Shown: piece by piece, positions 54,189-64,000 of the stretch
How the letters are laid out: every line of letters begins with the position of its first letter
How positions within the stretch are numbered: position 1 is the first letter of the stretch
NCBI RefSeq assembly: GCF_017491605.1
Contig: NZ_JAFGYY010000009.1
Coordinates: 176,724 to 240,723 of the forward strand
From: Pseudomonas sp. 30_B
GTDB lineage: Bacteria > Pseudomonadota > Gammaproteobacteria > Pseudomonadales > Pseudomonadaceae
Direction: 5' to 3'
DNA: 64,000 bases
The notes under the pieces: generated by a model
The model's database searches: none
What the model was told of the DNA's origin: nothing
What the model saw: the letters and a program-made list of their open reading frames with translations, nothing else
Program-made: the position numbers and the translations under genes

Positions 54189-54926
54189 TCACTCCTTCGG
54201 CGCTTCCATCTGCGCCCAGAGCGACGGGCCACCCGCGGACTTTTCGATTACCGCCAGGCGTGCGATATGCGCTTCGATCTCCGCATCGGTGGCGCGGATC
54301 ACACGGGTCAGCCCACGCTCAGCAGCGAGACGGCGGATTGCCGTGGCCGTGGCACGCCCACTGCCGTCACCCTCGGCACCATTGCCAGCCAGCGACAGGC
54401 TGGTCTGGCCACCGGTCATCGCCAGGTAGACGTCGGCGAGAATCTCGGCGTCGAGCAGTGCGCCGTGCAGGTCACGGCCGGAGTTGTCGACACCGTAGCG
54501 CTTGCACAGGGCATCGAGGTTGTTGCGCTGGCCCGGATGGCGCTCACGGGCCATCAGCAGGGTATCGAGGATCGAGCAGTAGTCGGCGACTTCGGCGCGC
54601 TCGGTCTGCCCGATCAGGGCGAACTCGTTGTTGATGAAGCCGACGTCGAACGCCGCGTTGTGGATGATCAGCTGTGCGCCGTTGATGAACTCGAAGAACT
54701 CGTTGGCCACCTCGCGGAAGCGCGGCATGTCCTTGACGTATTCGTTGGTGATGCCGTGGACCGCGATAGCGCCTTCGTCGATCTCGCGGTCGGGCTGCAG
54801 GTAGACGTGGAAGTGCCGGCCGGTCAGGCGGCGGCCCTCGAGCTCGACGCAACCGATCTCGATGATCCGGTGGCCGTCGGTGACCGGCATACCGGTCGTT
54901 TCAGTATCGAGTACGACGCTACGCAT
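54189..54926 (-). CDS. dnaQ: DNA polymerase III epsilon subunit (proofreading exonuclease) DnaQ
   Basis: This 245-residue DEDDh exonuclease has DTETTG (Asp7, Glu9), IIHNAAFDVGF with the second Asp, and HGALLDAEI with the catalytic His and last Asp. The C-terminus carries the alpha-subunit binding tail. It proofreads replication errors. It is divergent from nothing here: rnhA follows upstream on the same strand with 72 bp between, so rnhA and dnaQ are probably co-transcribed. Confidence 0.96.
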   Translation of the reverse strand: MRSVVLDTETTGMPVTDGHRIIEIGCVELEGRRLTGRHFHVYLQPDREIDEGAIAVHGITNEYVKDMPRFREVANEFFEFINGAQLIIHNAAFDVGFINNEFALIGQTERAEVADYCSILDTLLMARERHPGQRNNLDALCKRYGVDNSGRDLHGALLDAEILADVYLAMTGGQTSLSLAGNGAEGDGSGRATATAIRRLAAERGLTRVIRATDAEIEAHIARLAVIEKSAGGPSLWAQMEAPKE

Positions 54927-54998
54927 TCTGTGTGAAACCTTCTTGCAGTTGATTCGCCCGAACGGCTCCGGGCGACCTTGATCCTGATAGCCGGACGC

Positions 54999-55442
54999 TT
55001 AGCGCGGCAGTTCGCTCACGCCACGGTTGGCGAGCATGTCGGCGCGCTCGTTGCCGGGGTGTCCGGTATGGCCGCGCACCCAGCGCCATTCGACATTATG
55101 CCGGTTCACCTGCTCGTCCAGCGCCTGCCACAGGTCGGCGTTCTTCACCGGCTGCTTGGCGGCGGTCTTCCAGCCGCGCTTCTTCCAGTTGGCCATCCAT
55201 TCGGTGATGCCCTGCATGACGTACTGCGAGTCGGTGACGATGCGCACGTCGCAATGCCGCTTGAGCGCGGCCAAGGCCATGATGGCGGCCATCAGTTCCA
55301 TGCGGTTGTTGGTGGTTTCCGACTCGCCGCCCCACAGTTCGCGCTCGGCGCCCTTGTAGAACAGCACTGCGCCCCAGCCGCCCGGGCCCGGGTTGCCCTT
55401 GCAGGCACCGTCGGTGTAGATCTCGACTTTCTCTTCGCTCAT
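54999..55442 (-). CDS. rnhA: Ribonuclease HI
   Basis: This 147-residue protein has the RNase H catalytic set Asp11 (YTDGAC), Glu49 (RMELMA), Asp71 (VTDSQYV) and Asp135 (NERAD), with His125 in the flexible loop (RGHTGHPG). It degrades RNA in RNA-DNA hybrids. ATG 55442 is chosen because it gives the exact family length; the frame extends 78 codons upstream only through the methyltransferase 3' end. It lies 11 bp after that gene. Confidence 0.96.
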   Translation of the reverse strand: MSEEKVEIYTDGACKGNPGPGGWGAVLFYKGAERELWGGESETTNNRMELMAAIMALAALKRHCDVRIVTDSQYVMQGITEWMANWKKRGWKTAAKQPVKNADLWQALDEQVNRHNVEWRWVRGHTGHPGNERADMLANRGVSELPR

Positions 55443-55453
55443 ATCGCTCGTGT

Positions 55454-56215
55454 TCAGGACTCGGAATCGCGGCGGCTGACCTTGGCCACCGGCAGCGGCA
55501 CCAGTTGTCCGCGCGGTTCGCGGCGAGGTTGGCGCAGGGGCCGCAAACCGACTACCAGCTTGCGCGCCACCAACAAATAGAAGCCGGCGCCAGAGCCCTG
55601 CAGGACGGGGCCCCAGGTCTCCATGCGGGCCAGGCGGCCCTGCCATTTCGCCGATGCAAGCGGCGGACGATAACACCCGAAGCGGCGTTTCTCCAGCGCG
55701 AATCCCAGCAGGTTGAGCCAGTCGCAGACCCGCGTCGGCGAGATGCAGCGGGCACGGCGCAAAGCGTCGCGGGCGAAGTAATGGCGGATGCCCCAGGCGC
55801 TCCAGGGGTTCACCCCGACCACCAGCAGGTGCCCGCCGGGGCGCACGCTGCGCGCGGCTTCGCGCAGCAGCCGGTGCGGCGACAGGCAGAAATCCAGGCC
55901 ATGCTGCAGCAGCACCACGTCGGCGGCATGTTCGCCCAGCGGCCAGGCCGCCTCGTCGCAGGCGATCTCAACGCCCGGCAGCGGCGGCCCCAGGCGCACG
56001 CCGCGCTGGATGTTGCCGGTGCTGGCCGGCAGCTCGGCGTGGGGGCCGTAATGCACCAGGTAGCCGCCGAAATAGCGTTCCAGCTCGTCAGTCAGCAGTT
56101 GCTGCTCTTCGGCGAGCATCATTCCGCCGATCGGACCGGCCAGCCAATCGCGCGCCTGGGCGATCAGCTCCAACCAGTCGGCATCGGCCTGGGCGAAGGG
56201 TTCGGGTTCGATCAT
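55454..56215 (-). CDS. SAM-dependent methyltransferase-like protein
   Basis: This 253-residue protein has a weak class I methyltransferase pattern: a short [29 protein letters not shown] core, then [25 protein letters not shown], the usual post-motif strand. The N-terminal glycine-rich SAM motif is poorly conserved (YLVHYGPH in place of VLDLGCG). So it may bind SAM weakly or have another role. ATG 56215 has AGGGGG 5 bp upstream. It is the first gene of the methyltransferase-rnhA-dnaQ run and divergent from gloB with 86 bp between. Confidence 0.82.
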   Translation of the reverse strand: MIEPEPFAQADADWLELIAQARDWLAGPIGGMMLAEEQQLLTDELERYFGGYLVHYGPHAELPASTGNIQRGVRLGPPLPGVEIACDEAAWPLGEHAADVVLLQHGLDFCLSPHRLLREAARSVRPGGHLLVVGVNPWSAWGIRHYFARDALRRARCISPTRVCDWLNLLGFALEKRRFGCYRPPLASAKWQGRLARMETWGPVLQGSGAGFYLLVARKLVVGLRPLRQPRREPRGQLVPLPVAKVSRRDSES

Positions 56216-56301
56216 CACTACCCCCTGTGGGAGCGCGCGACACAAAAGTGCGTATCCGCACTACTATGCGCCAATGCCCATTACTTAGCGACTTTCCGGC
56301 C

Positions 56302-57081
56302 ATGATACAGATAGACGCGCTACCCGCCTTTTCCGACAACTACCTCTGGCTGTTGCAGGATGTGACCCGCCGCCAGTGCGCGGTGGTCGATCCGGGCGAT
56401 GCCGGCCCGGTACTGGCTTGGCTGGACGCCCATCCCGGCTGGACCCTGACCGATATCCTGGTCACCCACCACCATGCCGACCATGTCGGCGGCGTCGCCC
56501 AGCTCAAGGCCGCAACCGGCGCCCGCGTGCTCGGCCCGGCTGGCGAGAAGATCCCCGCACGCGACGTGGCGCTGGAGGATGGCGACCGCGTCGAGGTGCT
56601 CGGCCTCGGCTTCGACATCATCCATGTGCCCGGCCACACCCTCGGACATATCGCCTACTTCAATGGGGACCATGAGCCGCCACTGCTGTTCTGCGGCGAC
56701 ACCCTGTTCGCCGCCGGCTGCGGCCGCCTGTTCGAAGGCACACCGGCGCAGATGCACGCCTCGCTGAACCGCCTGGCAGCCCTGCCGGGCCAGACCCAGG
56801 TCTACTGCACCCACGAATACACCCTGAGCAACCTGCGCTTCGCCTGTGCGGTGGAACCGGAGAATCCCGAAGTCCGCGCACGCTTCGAAGAAGTCAGCCG
56901 TTGGCGCGAGCAAGGGAAGATCAGCCTGCCCTCCTCCATTGCCCTGGAACGGGCGACGAATCCTTTCCTTCGTGTGTCGGAAACATCCGTTAAGAAAATC
57001 GCCGACGAGCGGAGCGGCCAGCAAATCCGCACGCCGGACGAGGTCTTTGCGACCATTCGCCGCTGGAAGGACCAGTTCTGA
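56302..57081 (+). CDS. gloB: Hydroxyacylglutathione hydrolase (glyoxalase II)
   Basis: This 259-residue metallo-beta-lactamase-fold enzyme has THHHADH (55-61), [23 protein letters not shown] and CTHEYTLSN, the full dinuclear metal set. The C-terminal glutathione-binding residues are in NPFLR. It completes detoxification of methylglyoxal by hydrolysing S-lactoylglutathione. ATG 56302 gives the family-typical [16 protein letters not shown] start. Confidence 0.96.
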   Translation: MIQIDALPAFSDNYLWLLQDVTRRQCAVVDPGDAGPVLAWLDAHPGWTLTDILVTHHHADHVGGVAQLKAATGARVLGPAGEKIPARDVALEDGDRVEVLGLGFDIIHVPGHTLGHIAYFNGDHEPPLLFCGDTLFAAGCGRLFEGTPAQMHASLNRLAALPGQTQVYCTHEYTLSNLRFACAVEPENPEVRARFEEVSRWREQGKISLPSSIALERATNPFLRVSETSVKKIADERSGQQIRTPDEVFATIRRWKDQF

Positions 57082-57160
57082 GGGGTGGCGAAATCTTGAC
57101 CAGGGCAGCGGCGGTTCCTAGAATCCCCGAAATTTTTGCCCCGGACACAGTCATCAGCCA

Positions 57161-58789
57161 ATGCCGCCAAAGACCAGCAAGACCTTCGATCTAGACGCAT
57201 TGGCTCGCTCCATCCGAGTCTCCGTGGTGCTGCTCGCCGCGGGCCTGGCCGGCTGTCAGTCGACCCAGCACGTCGCCAACGACTCCCAGGCCCGCAATGC
57301 CGCCCGCGCGGTCGACGTGAAGTTCAAGCCGGCCTGGTCGGATTCCCAGAACGATATCTGGGAGCGCATGCGCGTCGGTTTCCAGCTGCAGGATCAGATC
57401 GACACCAACCCGCGCATCGAGCGCCAGCGCCTGTGGTTCATGAGCAACCCGTCGTTCCTGGAAAACGCCAGCGAACGCGGCAGCCCGTACATGCACTATG
57501 TCGTGGAGCGCCTGGAAGAGCGCGACATGCCGCTGGAACTGGCCCTGTTGCCGGTCATCGAAAGCTCCTACAACCCGATGGCGGTATCCCGCGCCCAGGC
57601 CGTCGGCCTGTGGCAGTTCATCCCGAGCACCGGCACCCATTTCAACCTGCGCCAGACCAACTTCTATGACGGTCGCCGCGACATCCAGGCGTCGACCAAC
57701 GCCGCGCTGACCTACCTGACCCGCCTGCACGACATGTTCAACGGCGACTGGCTGCTCGCGCTGGCCGCCTACAACGCCGGCGAAGGCACCGTCAGCCGCG
57801 CCATCGAGCGCAACGAGCGCCTCGGCCTGCCGACCGACTACTGGAACCTGCCGCTGCCGCAGGAAACCCAGGACTACGTGCCCAAGCTGCTGGCACTGTC
57901 GCAACTGGTGAACGCACCGACCATCTACGGCATCAACCTCAACCCGATCGCCAACGAGCCCTACTTCACCTCGATTCGCATCAAGCCGGGCCTCGACCTG
58001 TCGCGTGTCGCCGCTCTCGCCGACCTCGACGAGGACGAGCTGTACCAGCTGAACCCCGCCTTCAAACGCAAGGTCACCCTCGACGGCCCACACCATCTGC
58101 TGGTGCCCAAGGACAAGGCCGATACCCTGAAGGCCAACATCGACACCCTGACGCCGCAGCCGATCAGCGCCTACACCTCGGTCGCCTCCGCCTCGACGTC
58201 CGGCAAGGGCCTGCAACAGTACCGCGTACGCAAGGGCGACAGCCTGCACAGCATCGCCCAGCGCTACCGCCTCACCGTGGCCGAGCTGAAATCCGCCAAT
58301 CGCCTGAGCGCCAACCGCCTGCGCAACGGCCAGGTCCTGGTCATCCCCGGCCAGCCGGGCCGTCCGGTCGTCGAGCCGGAAAGCCCGCGTCAGTTGGCGC
58401 AGGTCGAGCGCACGTCCACCCGCACTCAGAGCCGCACCTACACCGTGAAGAACGGCGATACGCTCTGGCAGATCGCCAAGAAGAACGACGTCGACGTCGC
58501 CGACATCAAGCGCTGGAACAACCTGGACAGCCACGGCGTCAAGCCGGGCCAGACGCTCAAGCTGCAAGGCGGCTCCAGCGCGGCCACCCGGCAGATCGCC
58601 TCGAACGCAAAGTCCAAGGAAAAGGAAAAAGTGACCTACTACAAGGTCAAGCAAGGCGATTCGATGTCGCTGATCGCCAAGCGCTTCAACGTCGAAATGC
58701 AGCACATCAAACGCTGGAACCCGCGCAGCGGCAAGGCCCTGAAGCCGGGCCAGACCCTGACGCTGTACCTCGACACCGCCAGCCGCTGA
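57161..58789 (+). CDS. mltD: Membrane-bound lytic murein transglycosylase D
   Basis: This 542-residue lipoprotein has the lipobox LAGC (Cys32), an SLT domain with catalytic Glu134 (LPVIESSYNP), GLWQFIPSTG and LAAYNAGEG, and three LysM repeats at about 352-397, 425-469 and 491-536. It cuts peptidoglycan glycan strands from the outer-membrane side. The number of LysM repeats is within the family range. It lies 79 bp after gloB. Confidence 0.95.
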   Translation: MPPKTSKTFDLDALARSIRVSVVLLAAGLAGCQSTQHVANDSQARNAARAVDVKFKPAWSDSQNDIWERMRVGFQLQDQIDTNPRIERQRLWFMSNPSFLENASERGSPYMHYVVERLEERDMPLELALLPVIESSYNPMAVSRAQAVGLWQFIPSTGTHFNLRQTNFYDGRRDIQASTNAALTYLTRLHDMFNGDWLLALAAYNAGEGTVSRAIERNERLGLPTDYWNLPLPQETQDYVPKLLALSQLVNAPTIYGINLNPIANEPYFTSIRIKPGLDLSRVAALADLDEDELYQLNPAFKRKVTLDGPHHLLVPKDKADTLKANIDTLTPQPISAYTSVASASTSGKGLQQYRVRKGDSLHSIAQRYRLTVAELKSANRLSANRLRNGQVLVIPGQPGRPVVEPESPRQLAQVERTSTRTQSRTYTVKNGDTLWQIAKKNDVDVADIKRWNNLDSHGVKPGQTLKLQGGSSAATRQIASNAKSKEKEKVTYYKVKQGDSMSLIAKRFNVEMQHIKRWNPRSGKALKPGQTLTLYLDTASR

Positions 58790-58906
58790 CCCTCGTCACG
58801 CGCCGTGACGCAATTGTCCCGGCGCGCGGCTTCTGGCGGCACGGACAAGCTGCTACTGTAGGGTGCCATTCGCCCAACGCCTGCCAAGGATCGGACCCTA
58901 CGCCCG

Positions 58907-60736
58907 ATGCGTCGCCTGCCCCTCCTGTTCCTCGGCCTCCTGCTCAGTCTGCCTACCTCGGCCCAGATCACGGAAAGCCACGGCTATGCGCAGTTCGGCG
59001 ACCTGAAATACCCCGCCAACTTCGACCATTTCGACTGGGTCAACCCCATGGCGCCCAAGGGCGGCACCCTGCGCCTGATGGGCCTGGGCAGCTTCGACAC
59101 CCTCAACCCCTACACCCTCAAGGGCAGCCCGCCGATCAGCACCGCCGACTTCCTGCAGTACGGCGTCAGCGAGCTGAACGAGCCGCTGATGGTCGGCACC
59201 GGCCTCTATGACCCGTCCGGCGACGAACCGGCCTCCAGCTACGGCCTGATCGCCGGCAGCGTCGAATACGCCGAAGACCGCAGCTGGGTGGTGTTCAACC
59301 TGCGCCCACAGGCACGCTTCCACGATGGCAAGCCGATCACCGCCTACGACGTGGCGTTTTCCTACCGCACCCTGCTCAAGCACGGGCATCCGATGTACCG
59401 CACCGCGCTGCAGGAAGTGCAGCGGGTCGACATCCTCTCGCCTCAGCGCATCCGCTTCGTGCTCAAGCGCAGCGACAACCCGCTGCTGATCCTGCGCCTG
59501 GGCGAAATGCCTGTCCTGCCACAGCATTACTGGAAAGGCCGCGACTTCACGGCCACCACCTTCGAGCCCCCGCTGGGCAGCGGCCCCTATCGGATCAGCG
59601 AAGTGGTGCCGGGGCGGCGCCTGGTATTCGAACGGGTCAAGGACTGGTGGGGCGCGGACCTTCCGGTGAATCGCGGCAAGTACAACTTCGACCGGGTCGA
59701 GGTGGAGTTCTATCGCGATGCCGGCATCGCCTTCGAAGCCTTCAAAGCCGGCGAATTCGATTTCTACATCGAGCACCAGGCGAAGAACTGGCGCAGCGCC
59801 TATCACTTCCCGGCCTTGCGCCGGGGCGACGTAGTACGCGCGGAAATCCCGCACAAGATTCCGACCCAGACCCAGGCGCTGTTCATGAACACGCGCCGGC
59901 CGACCTTCGCCGACCGCCGCCTGCGCGAGGCCCTCGGCTTGATGTTCGACTTCGAATGGACCAACCGCGCACTGTTCAACGACGCCTACGCGCGCGCCAG
60001 CAGCTACTACCCGAACAGCAGCTTTTCCGCCACCGGCGTGCCCCAGGGTCAGGAATGGTTGCTGCTCTCTCCCTACCGCAAGCAATTGCCGGAAGAACTG
60101 TTCACCCGCCCCTTCACGGTGCCGGTCACCCAGGGTAACGGTATTCCGCGGGAAACCCTGCGCCATGCATTGGGTCTATTGGCCGACGCCGGCTGGAAGC
60201 TCTCCGGGGATCGCCTGCTGAACGCCAGCGGCAAGCCGCTGCGCTTCGAAATCCTGCTGGTCAATCCGAGCCTGGAGCGAATCCTCCAGCCGTACCGCGA
60301 GAATCTCGCCAGCATTGGCATCGATGCACGCTTGCGCACCGTGGACCGTGCCCAGTACAAACAGCGTCTGGACCAGTTCGACTACGACATGATTCTGATG
60401 ACCTTGCCCCAGACCCTGAGCCCCGGCCTCGAACAATGGCAATACTTCCATTCCAGCCAGGTCATGGTGAAAGGCAGCAAGAACTATGCGGGCATCGCCA
60501 ACCCCGTGGTGGACGCGATGCTCGACAAACTCCTCGGCGCCACCGACCGCGACCAGCAGGAAACCGCCGCCCGCGCCCTGGACCGGGTGCTGCTCTGGCA
60601 GCACTACAGCATTCCCAATTGGTACCTGAACAAGCATCGACTGGCGTACCGCAACCGCTTCGCCTTCGTCACCACGCCGCCCTACACCCTGGGCCTGCGA
60701 GCCTGGTGGCAGAAAAATCAGGAGAACACCCTATGA
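58907..60736 (+). CDS. nppA1: Extracellular solute-binding protein, family 5 (NppA1/YejA-like)
   Basis: This 609-residue periplasmic protein has a signal peptide (MRRLPLLFLGLLLSLPTSAQ), then the YejA-type opening [31 protein letters not shown]. It would bind peptides or peptidyl nucleosides for the ABC importer encoded downstream. From memory P. aeruginosa NppA1A2BCD takes up peptidyl-nucleoside antibiotics. It overlaps the next gene by 4 bp (ATGA). The symbol rests on recalled gene order. Confidence 0.87.
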   Translation: MRRLPLLFLGLLLSLPTSAQITESHGYAQFGDLKYPANFDHFDWVNPMAPKGGTLRLMGLGSFDTLNPYTLKGSPPISTADFLQYGVSELNEPLMVGTGLYDPSGDEPASSYGLIAGSVEYAEDRSWVVFNLRPQARFHDGKPITAYDVAFSYRTLLKHGHPMYRTALQEVQRVDILSPQRIRFVLKRSDNPLLILRLGEMPVLPQHYWKGRDFTATTFEPPLGSGPYRISEVVPGRRLVFERVKDWWGADLPVNRGKYNFDRVEVEFYRDAGIAFEAFKAGEFDFYIEHQAKNWRSAYHFPALRRGDVVRAEIPHKIPTQTQALFMNTRRPTFADRRLREALGLMFDFEWTNRALFNDAYARASSYYPNSSFSATGVPQGQEWLLLSPYRKQLPEELFTRPFTVPVTQGNGIPRETLRHALGLLADAGWKLSGDRLLNASGKPLRFEILLVNPSLERILQPYRENLASIGIDARLRTVDRAQYKQRLDQFDYDMILMTLPQTLSPGLEQWQYFHSSQVMVKGSKNYAGIANPVVDAMLDKLLGATDRDQQETAARALDRVLLWQHYSIPNWYLNKHRLAYRNRFAFVTTPPYTLGLRAWWQKNQENTL

Positions 60737-62589
60737 AGAGCCCCCGCCGCGCCGCGCTGTTCGCCGGCCTGTTGCTGGGACTGCTGGGCAGTGCACAGGC
60801 CGCGCCGCAGCACGCCATCACCCTGTATGACGAAGCGCCGAAGTACCCGGCCGACTTCAAGCACTTCGACTACGTCAATCCGGACGCACCCAAGGGCGGC
60901 ACCCTGCGCCTCTCCGACTTCGGCGGTTTCGACAGCCTCAACCCCTTCATCGCCAAGGGTAATTCCGCGCCGCAGATCAACCTGATCTACGACACCCTCA
61001 CCTTCCACTCCCTCGATGAGCCCTTCACCGAGTACGGACTGCTCGCGGAAAAGATCGAGAAGGATCCGGAGCATCGCTTCGTGCGCTACTTCCTGCGCCC
61101 CGAGGCGAAGTTCCAGGACGGCACGCCGGTCACCGCCGAGGACGTGGTATTCACCTTCGAGACACTGATGAAGGACGGCGACCCCATGTACCGCAACTAC
61201 TACGCGGACGTCGACAAGGTGGTGGCCGAGGACAAGCTGCGCGTGCGCTTCGACTTCAAGCACGGCAACAACCGGGAGCTGCCACTGATCCTCGGCCAGC
61301 TGTCGATCCTGCCCAAGCACTGGTGGGCCAGCCGCGACTTCAACAAGACCGGCATGGAGCCACCACTGGGCAGTGGTCCGTACCGCATCACCAAGGTCGA
61401 CGCCGGGCGCTCGATCCGCTACGAGAAGGTCAAGGACTGGTGGGGCGACAAGCTGGCGGTGAACCGCGGCTTCAACAACTTCGACGCGGTGGTGGTGGAC
61501 TCCTACCGCGACCTCACGGTCGCCCTGGAGGCGTTCAAGGCCGGACAGTTCGACTTCAACGACGAGCGCATCGCCAAGAACTGGGCCACTGCCTACGACT
61601 CGCCGGCGGTACGCGACGGCCGCATCGTTCGCGAGGAGCCGGTCAACGGCAATCCCTGGGGCATGCAGGGCTACGCCTTCAACCTGCGCCGTCCGGTGTT
61701 CCAGGACCCGCGCGTGCGCGAAGCGATCACCCAGCTGTTCGACTTCGAGTGGACCAACAAGCAGCTGTTCTTCGGCTCCTACCTGCGCGACGGCAGCTAC
61801 TTCGAGAACTCCGAAATGGCCGCGCACCAGCTGCCCGATGCCGAGGAGCTGAAAATCCTCGAACCGCTGCGCGACAAGCTGCCGCCGCAGGTCTTCACCC
61901 AGGTCTACGTGCCGCCCACCAGCGACGGCAGCGGCATCATCCGCGACCAGAAGCGCAAGGCCTACCAGCTGCTGCTGGACGCCGGCTACAAGATAGAGAA
62001 CGACAAGATGGTCGGCCCCGACGGCAAGCAGCTGAGCTTCGAATTCATGCTCGCCCAGGCCGACTTCGAGCGTGTGCTGCTGCCCTTCAAGCGCAACCTC
62101 GCCGAGCTGGGCATCGACATGCAGCTGCGCCGGGTCGACGTCTCGCAGTACGTCAACCGCCTGCGCTCACGGGACTACGACATGATCGTCAGCAGCTGGC
62201 CGCAGTCCAACTCGCCGGGCAACGAGCAGCGCGAGTTCTGGCACTCCAGCAGCGCCGACAAGCCCGGCAGCCGCAACTTCATCGGCCTGCGCGATCCGGG
62301 CATCGACGCCCTGGTGGACGGCCTGATCAACGCCGACTCCCGCGAAAGCCTGGTGCGCCACGCCCGCGCCCTCGACCGCGCGCTGCTCTGGGGCCACTAC
62401 GTGGTGCCCAACTGGTACCTGGGCACCTGGCGCATCGCCTACTGGAACCGCATCGCCCATCCGCAGAAACTGCCACCCTACAGCTACGCCCTGCAGACCT
62501 GGTGGCAGGCGCGTGACCAGGCGGTACCGACCAAGACCGAGGCCGAGCAGGCCAAGGCGAGTGATGCCCAGGCAGAGGAAGCGCACTGA
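60733..62589 (+). CDS. nppA2: Second solute-binding protein, family 5 (NppA2/YejA-like)
   Basis: This 618-residue protein has a signal peptide ([23 protein letters not shown]) and a mature part strikingly similar to its upstream neighbour: [67 protein letters not shown]. The pair arose by tandem duplication; two receptors may widen substrate range for one permease. The stop TGA overlaps the next ATG by one base. The C-terminal tail is alanine- and glutamate-rich. Confidence 0.87.
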   Translation: MKSPRRAALFAGLLLGLLGSAQAAPQHAITLYDEAPKYPADFKHFDYVNPDAPKGGTLRLSDFGGFDSLNPFIAKGNSAPQINLIYDTLTFHSLDEPFTEYGLLAEKIEKDPEHRFVRYFLRPEAKFQDGTPVTAEDVVFTFETLMKDGDPMYRNYYADVDKVVAEDKLRVRFDFKHGNNRELPLILGQLSILPKHWWASRDFNKTGMEPPLGSGPYRITKVDAGRSIRYEKVKDWWGDKLAVNRGFNNFDAVVVDSYRDLTVALEAFKAGQFDFNDERIAKNWATAYDSPAVRDGRIVREEPVNGNPWGMQGYAFNLRRPVFQDPRVREAITQLFDFEWTNKQLFFGSYLRDGSYFENSEMAAHQLPDAEELKILEPLRDKLPPQVFTQVYVPPTSDGSGIIRDQKRKAYQLLLDAGYKIENDKMVGPDGKQLSFEFMLAQADFERVLLPFKRNLAELGIDMQLRRVDVSQYVNRLRSRDYDMIVSSWPQSNSPGNEQREFWHSSSADKPGSRNFIGLRDPGIDALVDGLINADSRESLVRHARALDRALLWGHYVVPNWYLGTWRIAYWNRIAHPQKLPPYSYALQTWWQARDQAVPTKTEAEQAKASDAQAEEAH

Positions 62590-63671
62590 TGCTCGCCTAT
62601 ATCCTGCGACGCCTGCTGCTGATCATCCCCACCCTGTTCGGCATCCTGCTGATCAACTTCATCATCATCCAGGCCGCCCCTGGCGGTCCGGTGGAACAGA
62701 TGATCGCCAAGCTGGAAGGCTTCGATGCCGCCAGCGGCGGCGCCACCGGGCGCATCTCCGGCGGCGGAGGCGAAGTCGCCTCGGCCGGCACGCACTACCG
62801 CGGCGCCCAGGGTCTGGACCCGGAGCTGGTGAAGGAAATCGAGCGCATGTACGGCTTCGACAAGCCAGCGCCCGAGCGCTTCTGGATCATGCTGAAGAAC
62901 TACGTGCATCTGGACTTCGGCCAGAGCTTCTTCCGCGACGCCAAGGTCACAGACCTGATCGTCGAGAAGCTGCCGGTCTCCATCTCCCTCGGTCTGTGGA
63001 GCACGCTGATCATGTACCTGGTGTCGATCCCGCTGGGCATCGCCAAGGCGGTGCGCCACGGGAGCCACTTCGACGTCTGGACCAGCTCGGCGATCATCAT
63101 CGGCTACGCCATCCCGGCCTTCCTATTCGCCATCCTGCTGGTAGTGCTGTTTGCCGGCGGCAGCTACTGGGACTGGTTCCCGTTACGCGGGCTGACCTCC
63201 AACAACTTCGACGAGCTGACCCTGGGCGGCAAGATCCGCGACTACTTCTGGCACCTGGCATTGCCCATCACCGCGCTGGTGATCGGCAACTTCGCCACCA
63301 TCACCCTGCTGACCAAGAACAGCTTCCTCGACGAGATCGGCAAGCAGTACGTGGTCACCGCCCGCGCCAAGGGCCTCACCGAGCGCCGCGTGCTCTACGG
63401 CCACGTGTTCCGCAACGCCATGCTGCTGGTCATCGCCGGCCTGCCCTCGGCGCTGCTGGGCATCTTCTTCACCGGTGCGCTGCTGATCGAAGTGATCTTC
63501 TCCCTCGACGGCCTGGGCCTGCTCAGCTTCGAGGCGGCGCTGAACCGCGACTACCCGGTGGTGTTCGGCACGCTGTTCATCTTCACCCTGTTCGGCCTGA
63601 TCATGAAGCTGATCAGCGACGTCCTCTACACGCTGGTCGATCCGCGCATCGACTTCGAGAACCGGGAGTAA
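62589..63671 (+). CDS. nppB: Peptide ABC transporter permease (NppB/YejB-like)
   Basis: This 360-residue protein has six hydrophobic helices with the family start [24 protein letters not shown] and the coupling motif [30 protein letters not shown] glycine-rich periplasmic insertion (about 40-75) follows helix 1, as in YejB. It forms the inner-membrane channel with the next gene product. The start codon overlaps the previous stop (TGATG), implying coupling. Confidence 0.92.
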   Translation: MLAYILRRLLLIIPTLFGILLINFIIIQAAPGGPVEQMIAKLEGFDAASGGATGRISGGGGEVASAGTHYRGAQGLDPELVKEIERMYGFDKPAPERFWIMLKNYVHLDFGQSFFRDAKVTDLIVEKLPVSISLGLWSTLIMYLVSIPLGIAKAVRHGSHFDVWTSSAIIIGYAIPAFLFAILLVVLFAGGSYWDWFPLRGLTSNNFDELTLGGKIRDYFWHLALPITALVIGNFATITLLTKNSFLDEIGKQYVVTARAKGLTERRVLYGHVFRNAMLLVIAGLPSALLGIFFTGALLIEVIFSLDGLGLLSFEAALNRDYPVVFGTLFIFTLFGLIMKLISDVLYTLVDPRIDFENRE

Positions 63672-63675
63672 TCCG

Positions 63676-64000
63676 ATGCGCCTGTCTCCCATCAATCAGC
63701 GCCGCTGGGCGCACTTCAAGGCCAACAAGCGCGGATGGTGGTCGCTCTGGCTGTTCCTCGTGCTGTTCATCGCAAGCCTGGGCGCCGAGCTGATCGCCAA
63801 CGACAAGCCGCTGGCCATCCGCTACGACGGCAACTGGTACTTCCCGGTGGTCAAGCGCTACCCGGAAACCGCCTTCGGCGGCGAGTTCCCCATGGAGGCG
63901 AACTACAAGAGCCCCTACATGCGCGAGCAGATCGCGCAAAAGGGAGGCTGGATCCTCTGGCCACCGATCGCGTACAGCTACGACACCATCAACTACGACC
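63676..64000 (+). CDS. nppC: Peptide ABC transporter permease (NppC/YejE-like), 5' part only
   Basis: The ATG at 63676 follows CGGGAGTAATCCG. The visible 108 residues begin MRLSPINQRRWAHFKANKRG with one transmembrane helix (WWSLWLFLVLFIASLGAELIA) and a periplasmic stretch (YFPVVKRYPETAFGGEFPMEANYKSPYM), the opening of YejE-type permeases. The gene runs off the window; an ATP-binding subunit is expected beyond. Confidence 0.88.
   Translation, partial: MRLSPINQRRWAHFKANKRGWWSLWLFLVLFIASLGAELIANDKPLAIRYDGNWYFPVVKRYPETAFGGEFPMEANYKSPYMREQIAQKGGWILWPPIAYSYDTINYD

Noticed and set aside
58794..58810. CGTCACG-CGC-CGTGACG hairpin after mltD as a terminator
   Set aside because: The 7-bp stem has no T-run behind it, and the npp genes follow on the same strand; at most a weak attenuator.

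Overview
This is a high-GC gammaproteobacterial chromosome segment, most likely Pseudomonas of the P. aeruginosa / P. nitroreducens / P. citronellolis type. The evidence is codon use, a fimL-nudC pair, ldcA, dnaQ-rnhA-methyltransferase-gloB-mltD-npp gene order, a cysI-DUF934 pair, and the Pseudomonas REP-like repeats (GTAGGAGCGAGCTTGCTCGCGAA type). From memory, the right-hand half follows the PA1838-to-PA1808 order of P. aeruginosa PAO1 with a few differences. No alignment was run.

Left edge (1-1.4 kb): the 3' part of a MATE efflux pump and a DUF2970 mini-protein. From 1.5 to 30.4 kb, entirely on the minus strand, lies a complete type VI secretion system. Its transcription order is tssB, tssC, tssK, tssL, a three-TM OmpA-domain protein, hcp, clpV, vgrG, a large multidomain effector, four putative periplasmic immunity genes, PAAR, an uncharacterised membrane protein, tssM, tssA, tssF, tssG, tssJ, tssE, and a VasL/ImpA_N-TM-OmpA fusion. 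All 13 core components are present. No FHA, PpkA/PppA or sigma-54 activator gene is visible.

The main attraction is the cassette at 13.1-18.8 kb, nested between vgrG and PAAR. The 904-residue effector combines a split M23-like peptidase fold with two inserted SH3-like segments, a textbook EF-hand loop and a muramidase-like C-terminus. Base composition falls abruptly inside the gene (about position 16,970). The AT-rich stretch runs on through the immunity genes to PAAR, as expected if the toxin tip and its immunity genes were swapped in together. Two of the four immunity genes are broken as written: one by an in-frame TAA, one by a frameshift at a five-base homopolymer.

From 31 to 42 kb: a 37-residue membrane protein, a thioesterase, sulfite reductase cysI with DUF934, a TetR regulator facing a hotdog protein and an alpha/beta hydrolase across a strong palindromic operator, an AcuI-like reductase, SohB protease, a histidine phosphatase with an SCP2 protein, and a phosphotransferase-SDR pair. 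From 42 to 54 kb: a membrane protein, a TauE/SafE permease, nudC and fimL, a dienoyl-CoA isomerase, an amino-acid permease, a GAF-PAS-GGDEF-EAL protein and lysine decarboxylase ldcA. From 54 to 64 kb: dnaQ, rnhA, a methyltransferase, gloB, mltD and the start of an Npp/Yej-type peptide ABC importer with two tandem binding proteins.

No tRNA, rRNA, CRISPR array, transposase or integrase gene was seen.
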